Shown here: piece by piece, positions 1 to 11,411 of the stretch
How positions within the stretch are numbered: the first letter of the stretch is position 1
Layout: every line of letters starts with the position of its first letter
Source of the DNA: Wurfbainia villosa
Taxonomy: Eukaryota > Streptophyta > Magnoliopsida > Zingiberales > Zingiberaceae
Direction: 5' to 3'
Assembly: GCA_025175895.1 (NCBI GenBank)
Contig: CM045991.1
Coordinates: 91,189,174 to 91,253,173, forward strand
DNA length: 64,000 nucleotides
Made by a program: the position numbers and the translations under genes
Notes under the pieces: model-generated
What the model saw: only the letters and a program-made list of their open reading frames with translations
Told to the model about the DNA's origin: nothing
Database searches by the model: none

Positions 1-1166
1 ATGTGAAAATAGCTTTACTTAATGGAAACCTACTCGAGGATGTGTATATGATACAACCTGAGGGTTTCACATCGGTTGATAAAACCAAGGTATGCAGACT
101 GCGAGGGTCCATATATGGATTGAAGCAAGCATCCAGGAGCTGGAATATCCGTTTTGATGAGACAATCAAATAGTTTGATTTCTCACAAAATCCGGACGAA
201 CCTTATGTCTACAAGAAGGTTAGTGAGAGTGCAGTCGTGTTCCTAGTATTGTATGTCGATGATATATTACTTATAGAAAATGATATTTTTATCTTATGGT
301 CAGTTAAAATTTAGTTGTCCAAGACATTCTCCATGAAAGACCTGGGAGAAGCAACCTACATCCTTGGGATTAAGATCTATAGGGATAGATTGAATCGATT
401 GCTTGATCTTTTGCAGTCTACATATATAGACCGAGTGCTAAAGAGGTTTAGCATGTCAGAATCCAAGAAAGATTTTCTTCCCATCAAGCATGGGATACAC
501 CTTTCGATGTCTATGTGTCCGTGCACAAAAGATGAGAGAATTTGCATGAGTAAGATTTCCTATGCATCTGCAATAGGATCTATCATGTATGTTATGTTAT
601 CTACGAGGCTCGATGTATCGTATGCTCTGAGTGTCACGAGCAGATACTAGTCTAATCTAGGAATGGATCATTGGGCGACTATTAAGATGATCCTTAGTAC
701 TTGAGAAGAACTAAAGATGTGTTCCTAATATATGGAGAAGGGGACATGGTAATACGCGAGTATACGGATGCCAGCTTCCAAACAGACAAGGATAATTCCA
801 GGTCTCAGTTTGGGTACATATTTACCTTAAATGGAGGCGCAATAAGTTGGAAAAGTTCCAAGCAAGACACTATAATCTGTTCTCGCCACTAAGGCGTAAT
901 ACATTGCAGCTTGAAGCAAAGAAAGGAAGCTTTGATCAAGAAGTTCATCTATGAACTTGATGTGGTCTCATCAATGATCCAAACATGTGCTTTGCCGCTA
1001 TCATCTTATCAGAGAGATCATAGGTAGGAACGAAATACAAATCGAGAAAATTCCCACTGAAAGGAACTTAGCGGATCCTTTGACTAAAGCATTACCTTAA
1101 AATAAGTTTGAGGGTCATGTTAGAGCTTATGGTATCGATACCATAGCGATTGGCATTAGCCGGGGA
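1..1166 (+). pseudogene. Copia pol 3' end (reverse transcriptase and RNase H), element C1, decayed
   Basis: Forward-strand remnant of a Ty1/copia polyprotein. The first 300 bases translate to reverse transcriptase with YGLKQASRSW and the catalytic LYVDDILL. The run from about 315 to 650 continues the RT and connection region (KDLGEATYILGIKIYRD, then a DVSYALSVTSRY-like stretch). The RNase H part (YTDASFQTDKD, then WKSSKQDT) lies at about 745-890, and the usual DPLTKALP tail at about 1070-1100. Stops near 170, 314, 650 and 702 and at least two frame changes make it non-functional. It is the same family as the reverse-strand pol at 62328-64000, to which it aligns by eye over its whole length. 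The 5' part lies outside the window. Confidence 0.9.
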
Positions 1167-3332
1167 GGTTAGTAATATATGAGAGATGTCCTAAGGCAAT
1201 CGCTTTATGTATGAACCATTTATATGATAAATGAAGATTCACTATTTGAGTATACATGTTTTATGTATTTGATTGGATCTTAAACTCATTTATCAATGTC
1301 CACGATACGATTCACAAAGATGAGAGAATTTGTGATTGATCACAACTAGTGAGTATCTCTACATGTGTAATTGTGATGTATCTAATTATCCCTAGTCGAT
1401 GAATTGATGGATTCGACACCATCAATTCACGCCGAGACTAGCACGAGGTATACCCTTGGTGTATCCAAGCAAATTGATTCTCACCGGGCCGAGACATAGT
1501 GATGTCCGAGTTAATCGTGGATGCTAGTTATGGTAACTAGTTCATTGAGTGACCACCGTAAGACTTCATATGGTTCTCTCGCATATATAGATATGTCAAT
1601 GAAGTTCTTACTGTGGGCTTAAGTGCGATGTTCCTTGACTTGCGGTATTCAAGTCATCTTGATCATGGAGACTTATGCTTTGACATCTTAAGCAAACATC
1701 TAAGGAGATGTGGACCCGGATGATTGGGTATAAGTCGTGATCAAGGTGTTTGAATAGCCTATAAAGGATTCACCACTCCTGCGAGAGATGTATACCCATG
1801 GCCTCTCGTCGGATTGTTACTAAAGTCGCCAAAGCATTACATGTTTAGAGTAAGGTACTCTTCGATACATGTGAGTAACTAGAACTGTGAGGGACGAGGA
1901 AATGATACTTGGGCTAGGTGTGACGATAGTCACCTTAGTGGGACTGACACAATAGACCATGTCCCAACCAAGTGGGTATAAGATGAGTGAAGGGAATGGG
2001 GCAATCATTCGAGCCACCAAGGGTTTCGTAAAATAGTTCGATCAACAGTTGATTTTCTGATTAATTGGGGATCATGATGTACTACTAGGTGTCACTCATG
2101 ATCGTTCTATAATTAATGGTTAATTATATATTGTTAACATAAATCAGGAACCTATTTTGTCACACACACAATGAGTGTAATCCGAAGGATTTAAAACGAG
2201 CTTGAGAATGAGATTCTTAGATCAAGAGAAACTAGGTTTTGTTAGACCAAACAAGGAGCGAGCATGAAATCGTTTCAGTCGCAATGGAAGCATGGATGGG
2301 CCGAGTCTTATGAAGACATGATGGATGAACCAAATTGGTTTGGTTCTAATCCAATGGTGGAAAATAAACCAAAGTGGTTTGGTTTGTTTTAAACGAATGA
2401 ACCTAAGTTGGTTTGGTACGTTTTAACTTAAAATACACCAACTCGGTTCGGTTTATTTTAACTTAAGTTATTGGAGCGGGTTAATGGGTTTTGGTTAGGA
2501 ACCAATAACTCTAAGGAGAAGGTTTCTTAATGGTTAAGAAACACACACTCTATAAAAGTGCGGTTAGAGGTTTGGAGAACCCTAAGTTTATTTTGGAAAT
2601 ACTCTTCCTCTCTTCTCCCTTTCTTCTCTTAGCCGCCACCCAACCCTTTTGTGTCGCCGTCCACCCTAGCTACCGACATCCAGCTGCTGTCGGCCACTCC
2701 TCCGGCGACCCACCTTGGTTATGGCGACCAAGGATTAGCCGGCCATCTCCTTTGGTCGGTGCCAAGTCCTCCACCAACTTGTTTCTTTCTTGTTAGAGCA
2801 TCATTTTGATGTCATTTGGAGCTCCGACAGTGACTTTATTGTCGGGGATTGGATCTCCGGTAATCCTCATAGGTGGAGGACCAAGGATTCATCAATCAAT
2901 TGACGAATACCTCTCCGGAGAAGCGAGTTTTTGGGGACTCATTTTGCATCTGAATTTTGATTCGGATTGTGATCTTCTCTTGATCACATCGTCTTCGACA
3001 CGAGGCTAGTGAATCCTACGAAGACGAGGCTCATAACTTGGCGAAGCTATCCCGACGGTACTCGGTGTGGATATGGATAGAGACAATTCTAGCGAGAGTT
3101 GTTCCGATTGATGTCATTCCCGCTATACGTGATACGTCAGGTATAACTAGCATAATTTTCTTTTATTGCAAAATTTGAAACTGCAATTATGTTTACACAT
3201 AATGTATCTTGCATGTGTGTGGTGTGTGTGTTGTAATAAATTATATTTATTGCTTTTAATTCTTCTACTGTGCATATGTTTAAGAAACATATTCGAATAC
3301 ACACTCGCCGCGGTGTTGGGGAAACCCAACAG
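1167..3332 (+). repeat. 3' LTR of Copia element C1 (about 2.2 kb)
   Basis: This begins right after a purine tract (CGGGGAGG, 1161-1168) with GGTTAGTAATATATG, where the intact family member at 60101-62327 has TGTTAGTAATATATG. It ends in AACCCAACA at 3332, and E2 gag sequence resumes at 3333. The two copies correspond throughout, 2166 versus 2227 bases. A TATA box (CTATAAAA) lies near 2549, preceded at about 2330-2480 by repeated inverted AACCAAA/TTTGGTT motifs. The region around 2590-2800 is C/T-rich. Short ORFs inside it are chance. Confidence 0.85.
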
Positions 3333-3811
3333 CCTTGAGGTCAAAGCTTGAAAAATTAAAAAAGACCATTCATAGGATGGAAAATATGATAAAGGGGTCT
3401 AATGGGCAAGGTCTCGGATCTAGAAGGCAAGAACTATCATAGGACAAGAAAGGTTTGGGTTACAAGCCTAAGTCCAAGAAAATTAAGCCTTCTTACCATA
3501 GTGTTCCATATAACTATTGAATAAACCCTAGGTCTAGGTGTATCAAGGTCATAAGGGGGGTCATCCCTAGAGTTGACCATGACAAGAGTAAAGTAACTAA
3601 GGATTCAAAGAAGCCAAACAAAGTCACTAAGAAGGTCATAAGGGAAGTCATCCCTTGAGTTGACCTAGAGAAGACCAAAATTACCAAGGCTTCCAAGACT
3701 AGGAGGGTCATTAAAAAGGTACTAAGGGAGGTTATCTCTAATGAGTACCTTGTAAACCCAAGGAGCTCCAATAGGTTTTGGGTTCATAGGAGTGTGATTT
3801 CATCACGCTAG
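3333..3811 (+). pseudogene. gag 3' end of gag-only element E2
   Basis: The translated sequence matches the last quarter of the E1 gag (about 6893-7396). It has a coiled-coil-like start, then YHSVPY near 3490, repeated K/R-rich VIREVIP blocks, and the terminal NPRSSNRFWV motif before a stop at 3809-3811. In-frame stops and the missing 5' part show it is dead. Element C1 was inserted immediately upstream, because homology begins exactly at 3333 after the C1 LTR. It is part of the same internal region as 3812-4376 and 13275-14539. Confidence 0.75.
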
Positions 3812-4376
3812 ATGGGTTTAGCCATTTAGGATGTGTCAAGCTTGAATGAATGGGTAGTTAACTTAACCATGATAGAATTGATGCCTTAGGACATTTTCAA
3901 GGTAATGTGATACCTTGGAAATGATTTTAGAAATTGATCCAAAAAGATTTTAGGATGTGCTAATAGAAATTATGAAGTTTGAAAAATTGATCATAATTAG
4001 CACAATTAGGTTAAAGATTAATAGTGTGCCAAGTTTGGGCCTTTGGCACATTTAAAGGATTTAAGTTAGTCATTCTGGCTTGATATAATCTAAAAAATGA
4101 CAATTAGATTTAAAACTTAGGTATTTTTACCTTGATATTATATTAGTTATCATGCATTGTTTATCATATGTCATGTCATGACATCGTGCTCATTATTATT
4201 TAAAATATCATGATAGCGTCTAGATTGATTAATGTCGTGATAATGCTTAGGTTAATTTTATATCATGCTATAAAATCATGCATCATTGATAAATATGCTT
4301 AAATTATGAATCAATATATGCCATAATCATAATTCATGCATTTAGGTAAATCAATTGAAATTAAGGACAAATGACA
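3812..4376 (+). other. E2 internal 3' non-coding region, left half
   Basis: AT-rich non-coding DNA homologous to 7397-7620 and, further on, to about 10080-10260 of E1. E2 has no counterpart of E1 7850-10070. It is interrupted at 4377 by insertion of E1 and resumes at 13275. The last five bases, TGACA, are the E1 target duplication. No gene is seen. Confidence 0.7.
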
Positions 4377-5663
4377 TGTTGGTGCAATCGGCCTAGGTCA
4401 CGATTGACCAGGACTCGAGTTTGACTCGAGTGATGTTTTGATGTTTCGACAAAAACATATGACAATGTGATTGTCATGGGAAAGTCCAAGTGGGACACTT
4501 GGCATTTGGGGAAAGTCCAACATGGGTTGGCAAGGGAAAGTCCAAGCTTGAGTCTTGGCACTTGAGAAGTCCAAGGGGTTTGGTATTGGCGGCGTAAAGT
4601 CTAAGCGGGAGTCTTGGCGGCGTAAGTCCAATGTGCCTTGGCGGTGTAGACACCGTTAGCATGACATAGCCGATGGAAGCACCTGAAGGCTAGCGCGATG
4701 GATGAACAAGTCATGGATGACTTGGAGGGATCCGAGAGGCGTGAGGCTGATGGAGGTGGCTAGAAGGCTTAGGTCTAGGCTAAGGGTGATCTAGCAAGTA
4801 TGGGGACACCATACTTGGGTTAAAACCTCATGTTTGAGGTGTGCCAGTCAACTGATGTTATGTGGCAGTTGACTGGCATAGTCAACTAGGGTTTTGATCG
4901 AATTGCCTAGCGATCGCCATAGGTGGGGCGATCGATTGTCAGCGATCGATTGATCGTGTGATCAGTCGACTGATGCTCGGATTTTAGGACACAGAATGGA
5001 GTCTCACTCGACCGCTGGGACAAGCAGTCGAGTGATGCTTCATCAGTCGACTGATGTCCTAGCCGTTGGATTTTTTCAGCGTGGATTACACCGTTGTCTC
5101 ACAACAACAGTGTGATCAGTCGACTGATGGTCCCGATCAGTCGACTGATCGACCTTTTCCAGCACAGGTTGAAGCTATAAAATGAGCTCGTGATGGAGGA
5201 AAAGGCAGCGATTTTCTTGGGCGAAATTGAAGGGGAAAGTTGGTGCTTTCCAGTCCTTCAAAGCTAGTTCAAAGCAATCAAAGATCAAGCAATCAAAAGC
5301 TCTTGTAAAATGTTTTCTTTTACTTACATTTGTATTTCATTATCGTATTTGCTTGTATCTATTTGATTATTGGTGTAATTATCTTGTACGAGGTTTCTCC
5401 GCCTCCGGATTGTTCCGAGAAGGAGTGTTTATTAGTGGTTGCATGTGCATCACTAGGGCTCGTAGAGCTCGATCTGTGGAGTAGGAACCGTTCGGTTCCG
5501 AACCACGTTAAATATTTGTGTTTGCGTGTTGTTTATTTCGTTATTGCTTTCATTACTATTCCGCTACGTGCTAACGAAATTGTAGAGACAATCACGATCG
5601 AATTCCATCTACAAACGAAAACTACGCTATTCACCCCCCTCTAGCGGCCTCAAATATCCTACA
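4377..5663 (+). repeat. 5' LTR of E1
   Basis: TGTTGGTGCAATCGG at the start and CATCCTACA-like end (CCTACA at 5663), 1287 bases. Blocks: about 4480-4640 a degenerate repeat around AAGTCCAAG and CTTGGCGGCGTA; about 4845-5155 a palindrome array; TATA box TATAAAA at 5176-5182; a transcribed region with GAACCGTTCGGTTCCGAAC (hairpin, about 5486-5504); and the conserved C-run plus CTCTAGCGG before the end. The 3' copy is 12062-13274 (1213 bases). They match closely outside the palindrome array, where several motifs differ. Confidence 0.9.
4845..5155 (+). promoter_or_regulatory. Palindrome array upstream of the E1 TATA box
   Basis: At least four exact copies of CAGTCGACTG occur (near 4964, 5044, 5111 and 5136), several extended to the 16-bp palindrome CATCAGTCGACTGATG or a one-base variant. 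Degenerate versions (CAGTTGACTG, AGTCAACT) and GCGATCGATTG-type versions are interspersed. The array stops about 20 bases before the TATA box. The position and symmetry suggest protein binding or hairpins, but no function is shown. Confidence 0.6.
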
Positions 5664-5665
5664 AT

Positions 5666-5677
5666 TGGTATCAGAGC
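5666..5677 (+). other. E1 primer-binding site, initiator tRNA-Met type
   Basis: TGGTATCAGAGC lies two bases after the 5' LTR end. This is the standard plant Copia primer site complementary to the 3' end of initiator tRNA-Met. It marks the start of minus-strand DNA synthesis and fixes the LTR boundary and the forward orientation. Confidence 0.9.
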
Positions 5678-5728
5678 CCGGGGCTCTTCTACGGATTAGC
5701 CGCCGAGAGCTAAAAGGCTAGAGGGAAG

Positions 5729-7396
5729 ATGGAATTCCAAAACAAGCTTGGATGGGACATCAACACTCCACCACCATATGATCAAGAAGACTTTTCAGCG
5801 TGGAGAACAAGAATGAAGACATTCTTTATGATGGATATAGAGGATTGGTTCATCCTCGTAGAAGGTTTTGAACCCCCTCGGGATAGGAAGGGACAAGTCC
5901 TCAAGTTGAAGAAATGGACCCAAGAGCAACGACAAAAATTCAAAACCGAAGCTAAGGTAACAAAACTTTTAGAAGATTTGATACCTAATGATGTTTTATC
6001 TAGGCTAGGTGAATATCTTGATGCCAAGGAGCTATGGGACAAATTAGCCAAGTTCAATGAGAAGCCCCACTTGGCACAAGTAGAAGAAGATAAGGAAGAG
6101 GATGAAGAGAGTTCATCTTCCTCATGAGCAAGTGAGGAATCGGAAGTTGAAGAGGAGTCAACTTCCGGATCGATGGAAGAAGAAGTAGAAGACACCTCCA
6201 CCTCTAGGATTGAGGGGGAGGAAAGAATTTCCACTCTAGAGCAACAAGAGAAAGCTTCGACATCTAGTCAAGATGAAGAAGCTCCAATTCCGGTCTCAAT
6301 TAACCTAAGTAACTCAAACACTCTAATTTCAAATAAAATCCATATATTGTGTTTTGAGTGTAGGGAGTATGGGCACTACAAGAGCAAGTGCCCAAAGAAG
6401 GTTAAGAAGACTCCTCCGGCGCCTAAAAGTCAACAAAAGTCAAAGGATGCCGGTTCCCCATCACCTAAAGACAAGCAGCACATCATTTGCTTCAGATGTC
6501 GGCAACCGGGGCATTACCGAAATCAATGTCCTAGGCGGAGCAAAGAGACCCAAGAAGGAGCATCACAAGTAGGGGGAGCTACTAAGGCAAACCCTAAGGT
6601 ATATTTTCATAATGCTCATTCTTTAAATTCTAAGCAAAAGCATGCTAGAATAAATTCAAATAACTTTGCTATTACTCATGAATCAAAGCATGCTAGGAAT
6701 GATAACTCTAGATCTATTTCAAAGAAGGAGAAATTTGGGACTAATGTCCCTAGAAATGTCATTCCTAAGAAAGCAATTAAGAAAATCGAAAACCATTTAG
6801 GTATCAATCCCAATAAGGGTAGATATATGTCTAAGGTGAATGATAATGCCCAAAAACCTAATCAAAAATCATTTGGGCAATTAGAATTAGAGAACCAAGC
6901 CTTAAGGTCAAGGCTTGAAAAACTAGAAAAGACCCTAAACAAGATACAAAATCAATTTCAAGGGTCTAATGGTCAAAGTCAAGGGTCAAGATCTCAAAGT
7001 CAACATCTAGGACCCAAAAGACAAAAGTCAACAAAGGGCAATCAAGGTTTGGGTCACAAACCTAAGCCTAAGGTGGCTTACCATAGTGTTCCATTTGATT
7101 ATGGAACACAAATTAGGTCTAGGAAGACCAAGGTCAATAGGGAAGTCATCCCTAATGTTGACCAAAGGTTGTGCCTAGTGGCTAGGGTTTCAAGGAAACC
7201 TAGGGAAGCCACTAAGAAGGTTGCAAGGGGAGTTACCCCTAGAGTCAACCATGGCAAGACCCAAATGACCAAGGCTAATAAGCCTAGAAGGGTCATTAGG
7301 AAGGTATCTAGGGAGGTTATTCCTAAGGAATACCTAATTAACCCTAGGAGCTCAAATAGATTTTGGGTTCCAAAGAGCGTGATTGATTCACGTTAA
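5729..7396 (+). pseudogene. gag: E1 gag polyprotein with two CCHC zinc knuckles, one internal stop
   Basis: One reading frame of 555 codons from ATG 5729 to TAA 7396, broken only by TGA at 6125-6127. The N-terminal third is a Copia gag core (PPPYDQEDFSAWRTRMKTFF near residues 12-34; SAKELWDKLAKF-like segment near 105). An acidic Ser/Glu-rich linker follows at about 115-190. Then come two zinc knuckles, CFECREYGHYKSKC (near 6351) and CFRCRQPGHYRNQC (near 6490). A Lys/Asn/Gln-rich region with a coiled-coil-like segment (about 6885-6950) leads to the terminal RSSNRFWVPKS motif. It would form the particle shell and bind RNA. No protease or pol follows. The stop could be a CGA-to-TGA change. Confidence 0.85.
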
Positions 7397-7959
7397 ATGG
7401 GTTAGGATGTGCCAACCTTGATTGGATGGGTAGTTAACTCAACCATTGTAAAGGTGGCACTTTAGGTTATTTTCAAGGTTATGGTTACCTTGGAAATACA
7501 TTTGAGATTTAATCCTAAAAGATTTTAGGATGTGCCAATATATTTTTTTGAAATCATGAAAATCAATAAAATTGACACAATCTAGATTTAAAGGTCATAG
7601 TGTGTTACTTCGATCTTTGGCACACTTTAGGAATCAATGTATCAAGAGAAGTGTGTTTAAGGTGTAGAAGTTACATCAAGAGTGATACTCAAGTGCCACA
7701 CACCTTGATGTCTTGCACTTACCATGCTTCATGTGGTTCACCATGTGTTTGCATGGAAGGAATGTCTAGGGTGGATTGCATTTCACAAAACAAGTCTTTT
7801 ACCTTGATTGTGTATTTCAACACTTAGAAAGGGTGAGATGTTAGGATTTTGAAACCATTGAATGTTAATGTTTGCTAAAATGAAATAAAATATCAAAATA
7901 CATTAACAAATACATGAATATAAGCATAACATCAATATGTTTGATATACAAGATTAAAC
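7397..7959 (+). other. E1 non-coding spacer after gag
   Basis: About 560 bases without a credible gene. The first part (to about 7620) matches the non-coding region after the E2 gag. The stretch 7620-7830 has a weak 75-codon open frame judged chance. From about 7850 (GATGTTAGGATTTTG) E1 has sequence absent from E2, so the left edge of the acquired gene block probably lies at 7830-7860. Confidence 0.5.
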
Positions 7960-8631
7960 ATGACAAAATGGAATGAGTTAGATAAAGAAATCAAGATTTT
8001 TCAATTTGAGCGAAATCAGATATCAATCGATCGATTACGCTTATTCAACCGATATACATCAGTAGCACGATATCATGAGTCAGCGATCGAGTCGCTTCGG
8101 ACTCATTGTTTGCACATCGATCGATCGATGGTAATGCTCATCGAGGCGAGGATCATCGATCGAGTGCTCGCGGTCGAGTGGTGATCGATCCGATCGATGA
8201 GCAACATCGATCGATCGATGTTACCGTAATACGCCACGAAGACTCAATAGTCGATTCTTGGCCGAGCGATCGATTATCGGTTGATAAACCCGCTAATAAG
8301 CGCTATCGATCGATGCCGCATCATCACATCGATCGGGCGCGATTTTATAATGCCGAACCGCTAGGGTTCGACGTCTTCACGTGGCGATCTCTCGTTTTCT
8401 TTCTCCTCTCCGATCGCCAACTTCTTCTCCGACCAGTTTTTTCGACCGTGCTGGCCGCCCAAGTCTTAGGTTTGGTAGCTAAGCTCTTCCACTCGTGTTT
8501 TCACTCATCTCACAACCCTAATCCGCTCATTTCCAGCGGTTGTTTCCTCTTTTTCGATTAGGGTTCCGACGTCCAAGTCCTCGGGCGAACTTTCCGGCGA
8601 CCTTTTCAGCATTCTCTCATCATCCCTCCAA
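7960..8631 (+). promoter_or_regulatory. Promoter-like region ahead of the E1 second gene, with GATC-type palindrome array
   Basis: At 8025-8335 there are repeated CATCGATCGATCGATG-type palindromes (exact copies near 8117 and 8204, partial ones near 8024, 8153, 8190, 8305). A TATA-like TTTATAAT lies near 8343, followed by a C/T-rich leader (about 8380-8630) and the ATG at 8632. The order array, TATA, leader, gene copies that of the LTRs in this window. That this block drives the downstream gene is inferred. Confidence 0.45.
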
Positions 8632-9912
8632 ATGACGCCAAAGTAAAATTTTCTTACTCAAGAAACCCTAATTTTTTTCCTTTGCATTGTAATCTATTAT
8701 AATCTAATCGTGTATTGGTGCCCTTGCATTTCATATCGTTGCATTACATTCATATAGGAGATCCCGTAGAAATGATCCACCCGAGGGTGAATCACGATTG
8801 TACCAAACCATGTTGGTTAGGTACATCGATAGGGACTTTTTTACACGTTACTGTAGTGACGTCATGGACATATTTGCATATTATCATCTTATGAAAATTG
8901 TCTTATGCACACATGCCATCAATGATGATCTCCTTAAGGAGTTCTATCAGAACCTAAAGAAGGTAGACGATGGCCCTACCTACACTACTCGCGTTGCAAA
9001 ACGCAATTTAGAGTTCACTCCTGCGATATTGCTGGAGTTTCTTGAGTGTAAGCCATCGGATGACACCTTCATTTTCTACCCTACCTTTGATGCCCCTTTA
9101 CCCGAGGCATTTGACCAAATCTCTTTGGACTCCATGCATGAGCATGTTTTTGGTCATCCTCGTCCACCAACTCAGAATTTATTTCCTATTACTGAGCTAT
9201 CTGAACCTGACAATGTACTCTACAAGGTCATTATTGGGTGTTTTCTTCCGATCGTGACTCGGGGTCTGGCCAAGATTCGGCCTCCCCATCTCTTTTTACT
9301 GTATGTCATGCGTAATAGATTAGACATAAACATTGCATTGCTCATTTCATATCCCCTGTACAAGGGAAAGTGCATATGCCTTATGGCCACATTATCACTG
9401 CATGGTTAGAGTCAGTAGGCATAAACATTCACAGGGGATCACTGAGGGCATTATCTAAGGTGTACGACTGCATATCAGTTCGTAACTTCTCGTTAGCGAA
9501 GCTGTGGATGGGGCGTGGGCAGATGGAGTTGGCACCTCGACCTTCACCCAGGGCACATGGAGAGCCGTCTCTAGTGCCTAGAGAGGCTGCAGAGGACTAT
9601 GAGGATCCAGACGTTGCTGATGAGGAGGATCAGATACCAACAGATGCATCAGCAGCGGGTCCATCAGATCGTCTTGGCCAGCTGGAGTCCAGATTCCAGG
9701 ACTATCAGCAGACAGTCAACTCTCGGATGTCAGAGCTCTTAGTAGGGCAAGCCTCTATGGGCGCACATCTTAGTCGGATGGAGGAGAGATACATTCAGAT
9801 TGCTGAGTCCTAGAGTCGCATCGAGCAGCGTCAGCTCGATATGTATGAGATGATGCGGGCCTGGACTTTAAGCCAGCAACCTCCTCCACCTCCACCGTCT
9901 GCAGATGACTAG
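8632..9912 (+). pseudogene. Intron-containing second gene of E1, putative plant transposon-type protein
   Basis: Exon 1 is ATGACGCCAAA (8632-8642). A GTAAAA...ATAG intron spans 8643-8757. Exon 2 starts GAGATCCCG at 8758. The join reads MTPKRSRRNDPPEGESRLYQ and runs into a long frame through LLEFLECKPSDD and IRPPHLFLLYVMRN. One frame change near 9360-9370 switches to KVHMPYGHIITAWLESVGI. A single TAG at 9811-9813 precedes a Pro-rich tail ending in PPSADD at 9912. Total about 390 residues. The fold around the LFLLYV and HMPYGHIIT segments resembles the family of putative plant transposon proteins (PF20167-like, from memory). The C-terminal part has a heptad-like Q/L/E stretch. The biochemical role is unknown. 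E2 lacks it, so it was probably acquired by E1. Confidence 0.6.
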
Positions 9913-10540
9913 ATCTAGAGGATGTTTAGAATTTTTGTTTTTCAGTTTTTGTAGTGAGATTGAGCATATCAAATCTCTATTTTGGATGTAAAAACTAAAA
10001 TCTTCTTAAATTGAATGAAATTTCTGTTTGTGAAAATCATGTGTGTTTGATTATGTATTTGTATTAATGATTGGTTTATGAAAGTTGCTATATCATGACA
10101 TGAAATTTCATCTTATTATATAACATGTCATGCAATTGGTTATGATTATTTTAGATGTCATGTTTGTTTTTAGATTATATCATATGCCATGACATCATTG
10201 GCCATGTGTTATTATTGATATCATTTATGCCATGATCATTTTATGCATTTAATTGTTTAAAATTGATTCAAGGATAATGGCATGACTTGGAGTCCCATTT
10301 ATAAGGGAATCAAGTAGAGTTGCCTTAGAAAAATGCATGAAACCCTAATTTAGGGAGAATAACTCCACATCTCACATCACATTGACATGTATGTGTATTT
10401 ATACACCCTAGATACATGTGAGATGCTAGGATAATAAGTTAGGTTCAAGGTGCATAGGTAGTGCATCTAGATGAACTCAAACTTATTTTAATCATCACCA
10501 AGACTCATAAGAAAAGCTAATATACAAGTTATGTATATTT
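9913..10540 (+). other. E1 AT-rich non-coding region
   Basis: After the second gene there is a T-rich probable 3' untranslated stretch (9913-10070). From about 10080 sequence shared with E2 resumes, with repeated ATCATGACAT/ATGTCATG-like motifs. No gene seen. Confidence 0.5.
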
Positions 10541-11411
10541 AGCCAATAAACCATGGTTCAAAATAGGTTTTCAAAAACATTTTAAAATCAATTTAGAAAA
10601 CCTTAGTGAAATCTATCTTTTGATAGCCATCATCATTGTAGAAGTTGATACAAAGTAGATCAAAAACTTTAAAGTTTTAATAGTTTTTGAACTTTGTGCC
10701 AATCTCCTATTTCAATGGTAAAAATATTTTTCCAAAATTTTTCACCGATTGTATGCGTGATAAGTAATATACATACCAAATTTCGTGATTTTTTGATATA
10801 CGTATAATTATTTATGATTTTCTGAAATTCATTTCTGATAACTGAAAATCGAGATTTTCAGTTATCAGTCAACTGCCCTGGGTGGCAGTCGACTGATGAT
10901 GGTGTTAGTCGACTGATATCTGAATCACTCGACTGATTGTCTGATTTCGGGAAAACAAGGTTGCTTAACCCGATTTAGCCAATAAACCATGGTTCAAAAT
11001 AGGATTTCAAAAATATTTTAAAATCAATTTAGAAAACCTTGGTGAAGTCTATCTTTTGATAGCCATCATCATTGTAGAAGTTGATACAAAGTAGATCAAA
11101 AACTTTAAAGTTTTAATAGTTTTTGAACTTTGTACCAATCTCCTATTTCAATGGTAAAAATATTTTTTCAAAATTTTTCACTGATTGTATGTGTGATAAG
11201 TAATATACGTACTAAATTTCATGATTTTTCGATATACGTATAATTATTTATGATTTTTTGAAATTCATTTCTGATAACTGAAAATCGAGATTTTCAGTTA
11301 TCAGTCGATACTACAGGTGGCGATCGTGATGATAGTGTCGATCGTGATATCTGAATCACTCGACTGATTGTCTGATTTCGGGAAAACAAGGTTGCTTAAC
11401 CCGATTTCAGC
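10541..11411 (+). repeat. Direct tandem duplication of 436 bp inside E1
   Basis: AGCCAATAAACCATGGTTC starts at 10541 and again at 10977, and the units stay parallel to about 11411 (TTGCTTAACCCGATTT at the end of both). Both contain CTGAAAATCGAGATTTTCAG, a 20-bp perfect inverted repeat (about 10841 and 11278), followed by palindrome motifs. The units differ mainly in those motifs: unit 1 has GCAGTCGACTGATGATGG, unit 2 has GCGATCGTGATGATAG. Non-coding. Confidence 0.85.

Noticed and set aside
1119..1140. Alternative start of the C1 LTR at TGTTAGAGCTTATGG
   Set aside because: Comparison with C3 shows the LTR starts at TGTTAGTAATATATG; the earlier TGTTAGAGC lies in the pol tail upstream of the purine tract.
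4361..4662. Three overlapping reverse-strand open frames (also 12046-12399, 15308-16121 and 40053-40412)
   Set aside because: All are translations of the same AAGTCCAAG...CTTGGC repeat in LTRs. They have no start context or conserved domain and follow repeat copy number.
5666..5677. Possible tRNA genes at the TGGTATCAGAGC sites
   Set aside because: Only 12 bases match a tRNA 3' end. They are primer-binding sites next to LTRs, and no cloverleaf surrounds them.
7600..7827. 75-codon forward frame after E1 gag
   Set aside because: No domain, no counterpart in E2, and it sits in non-coding sequence shared in part with E2.
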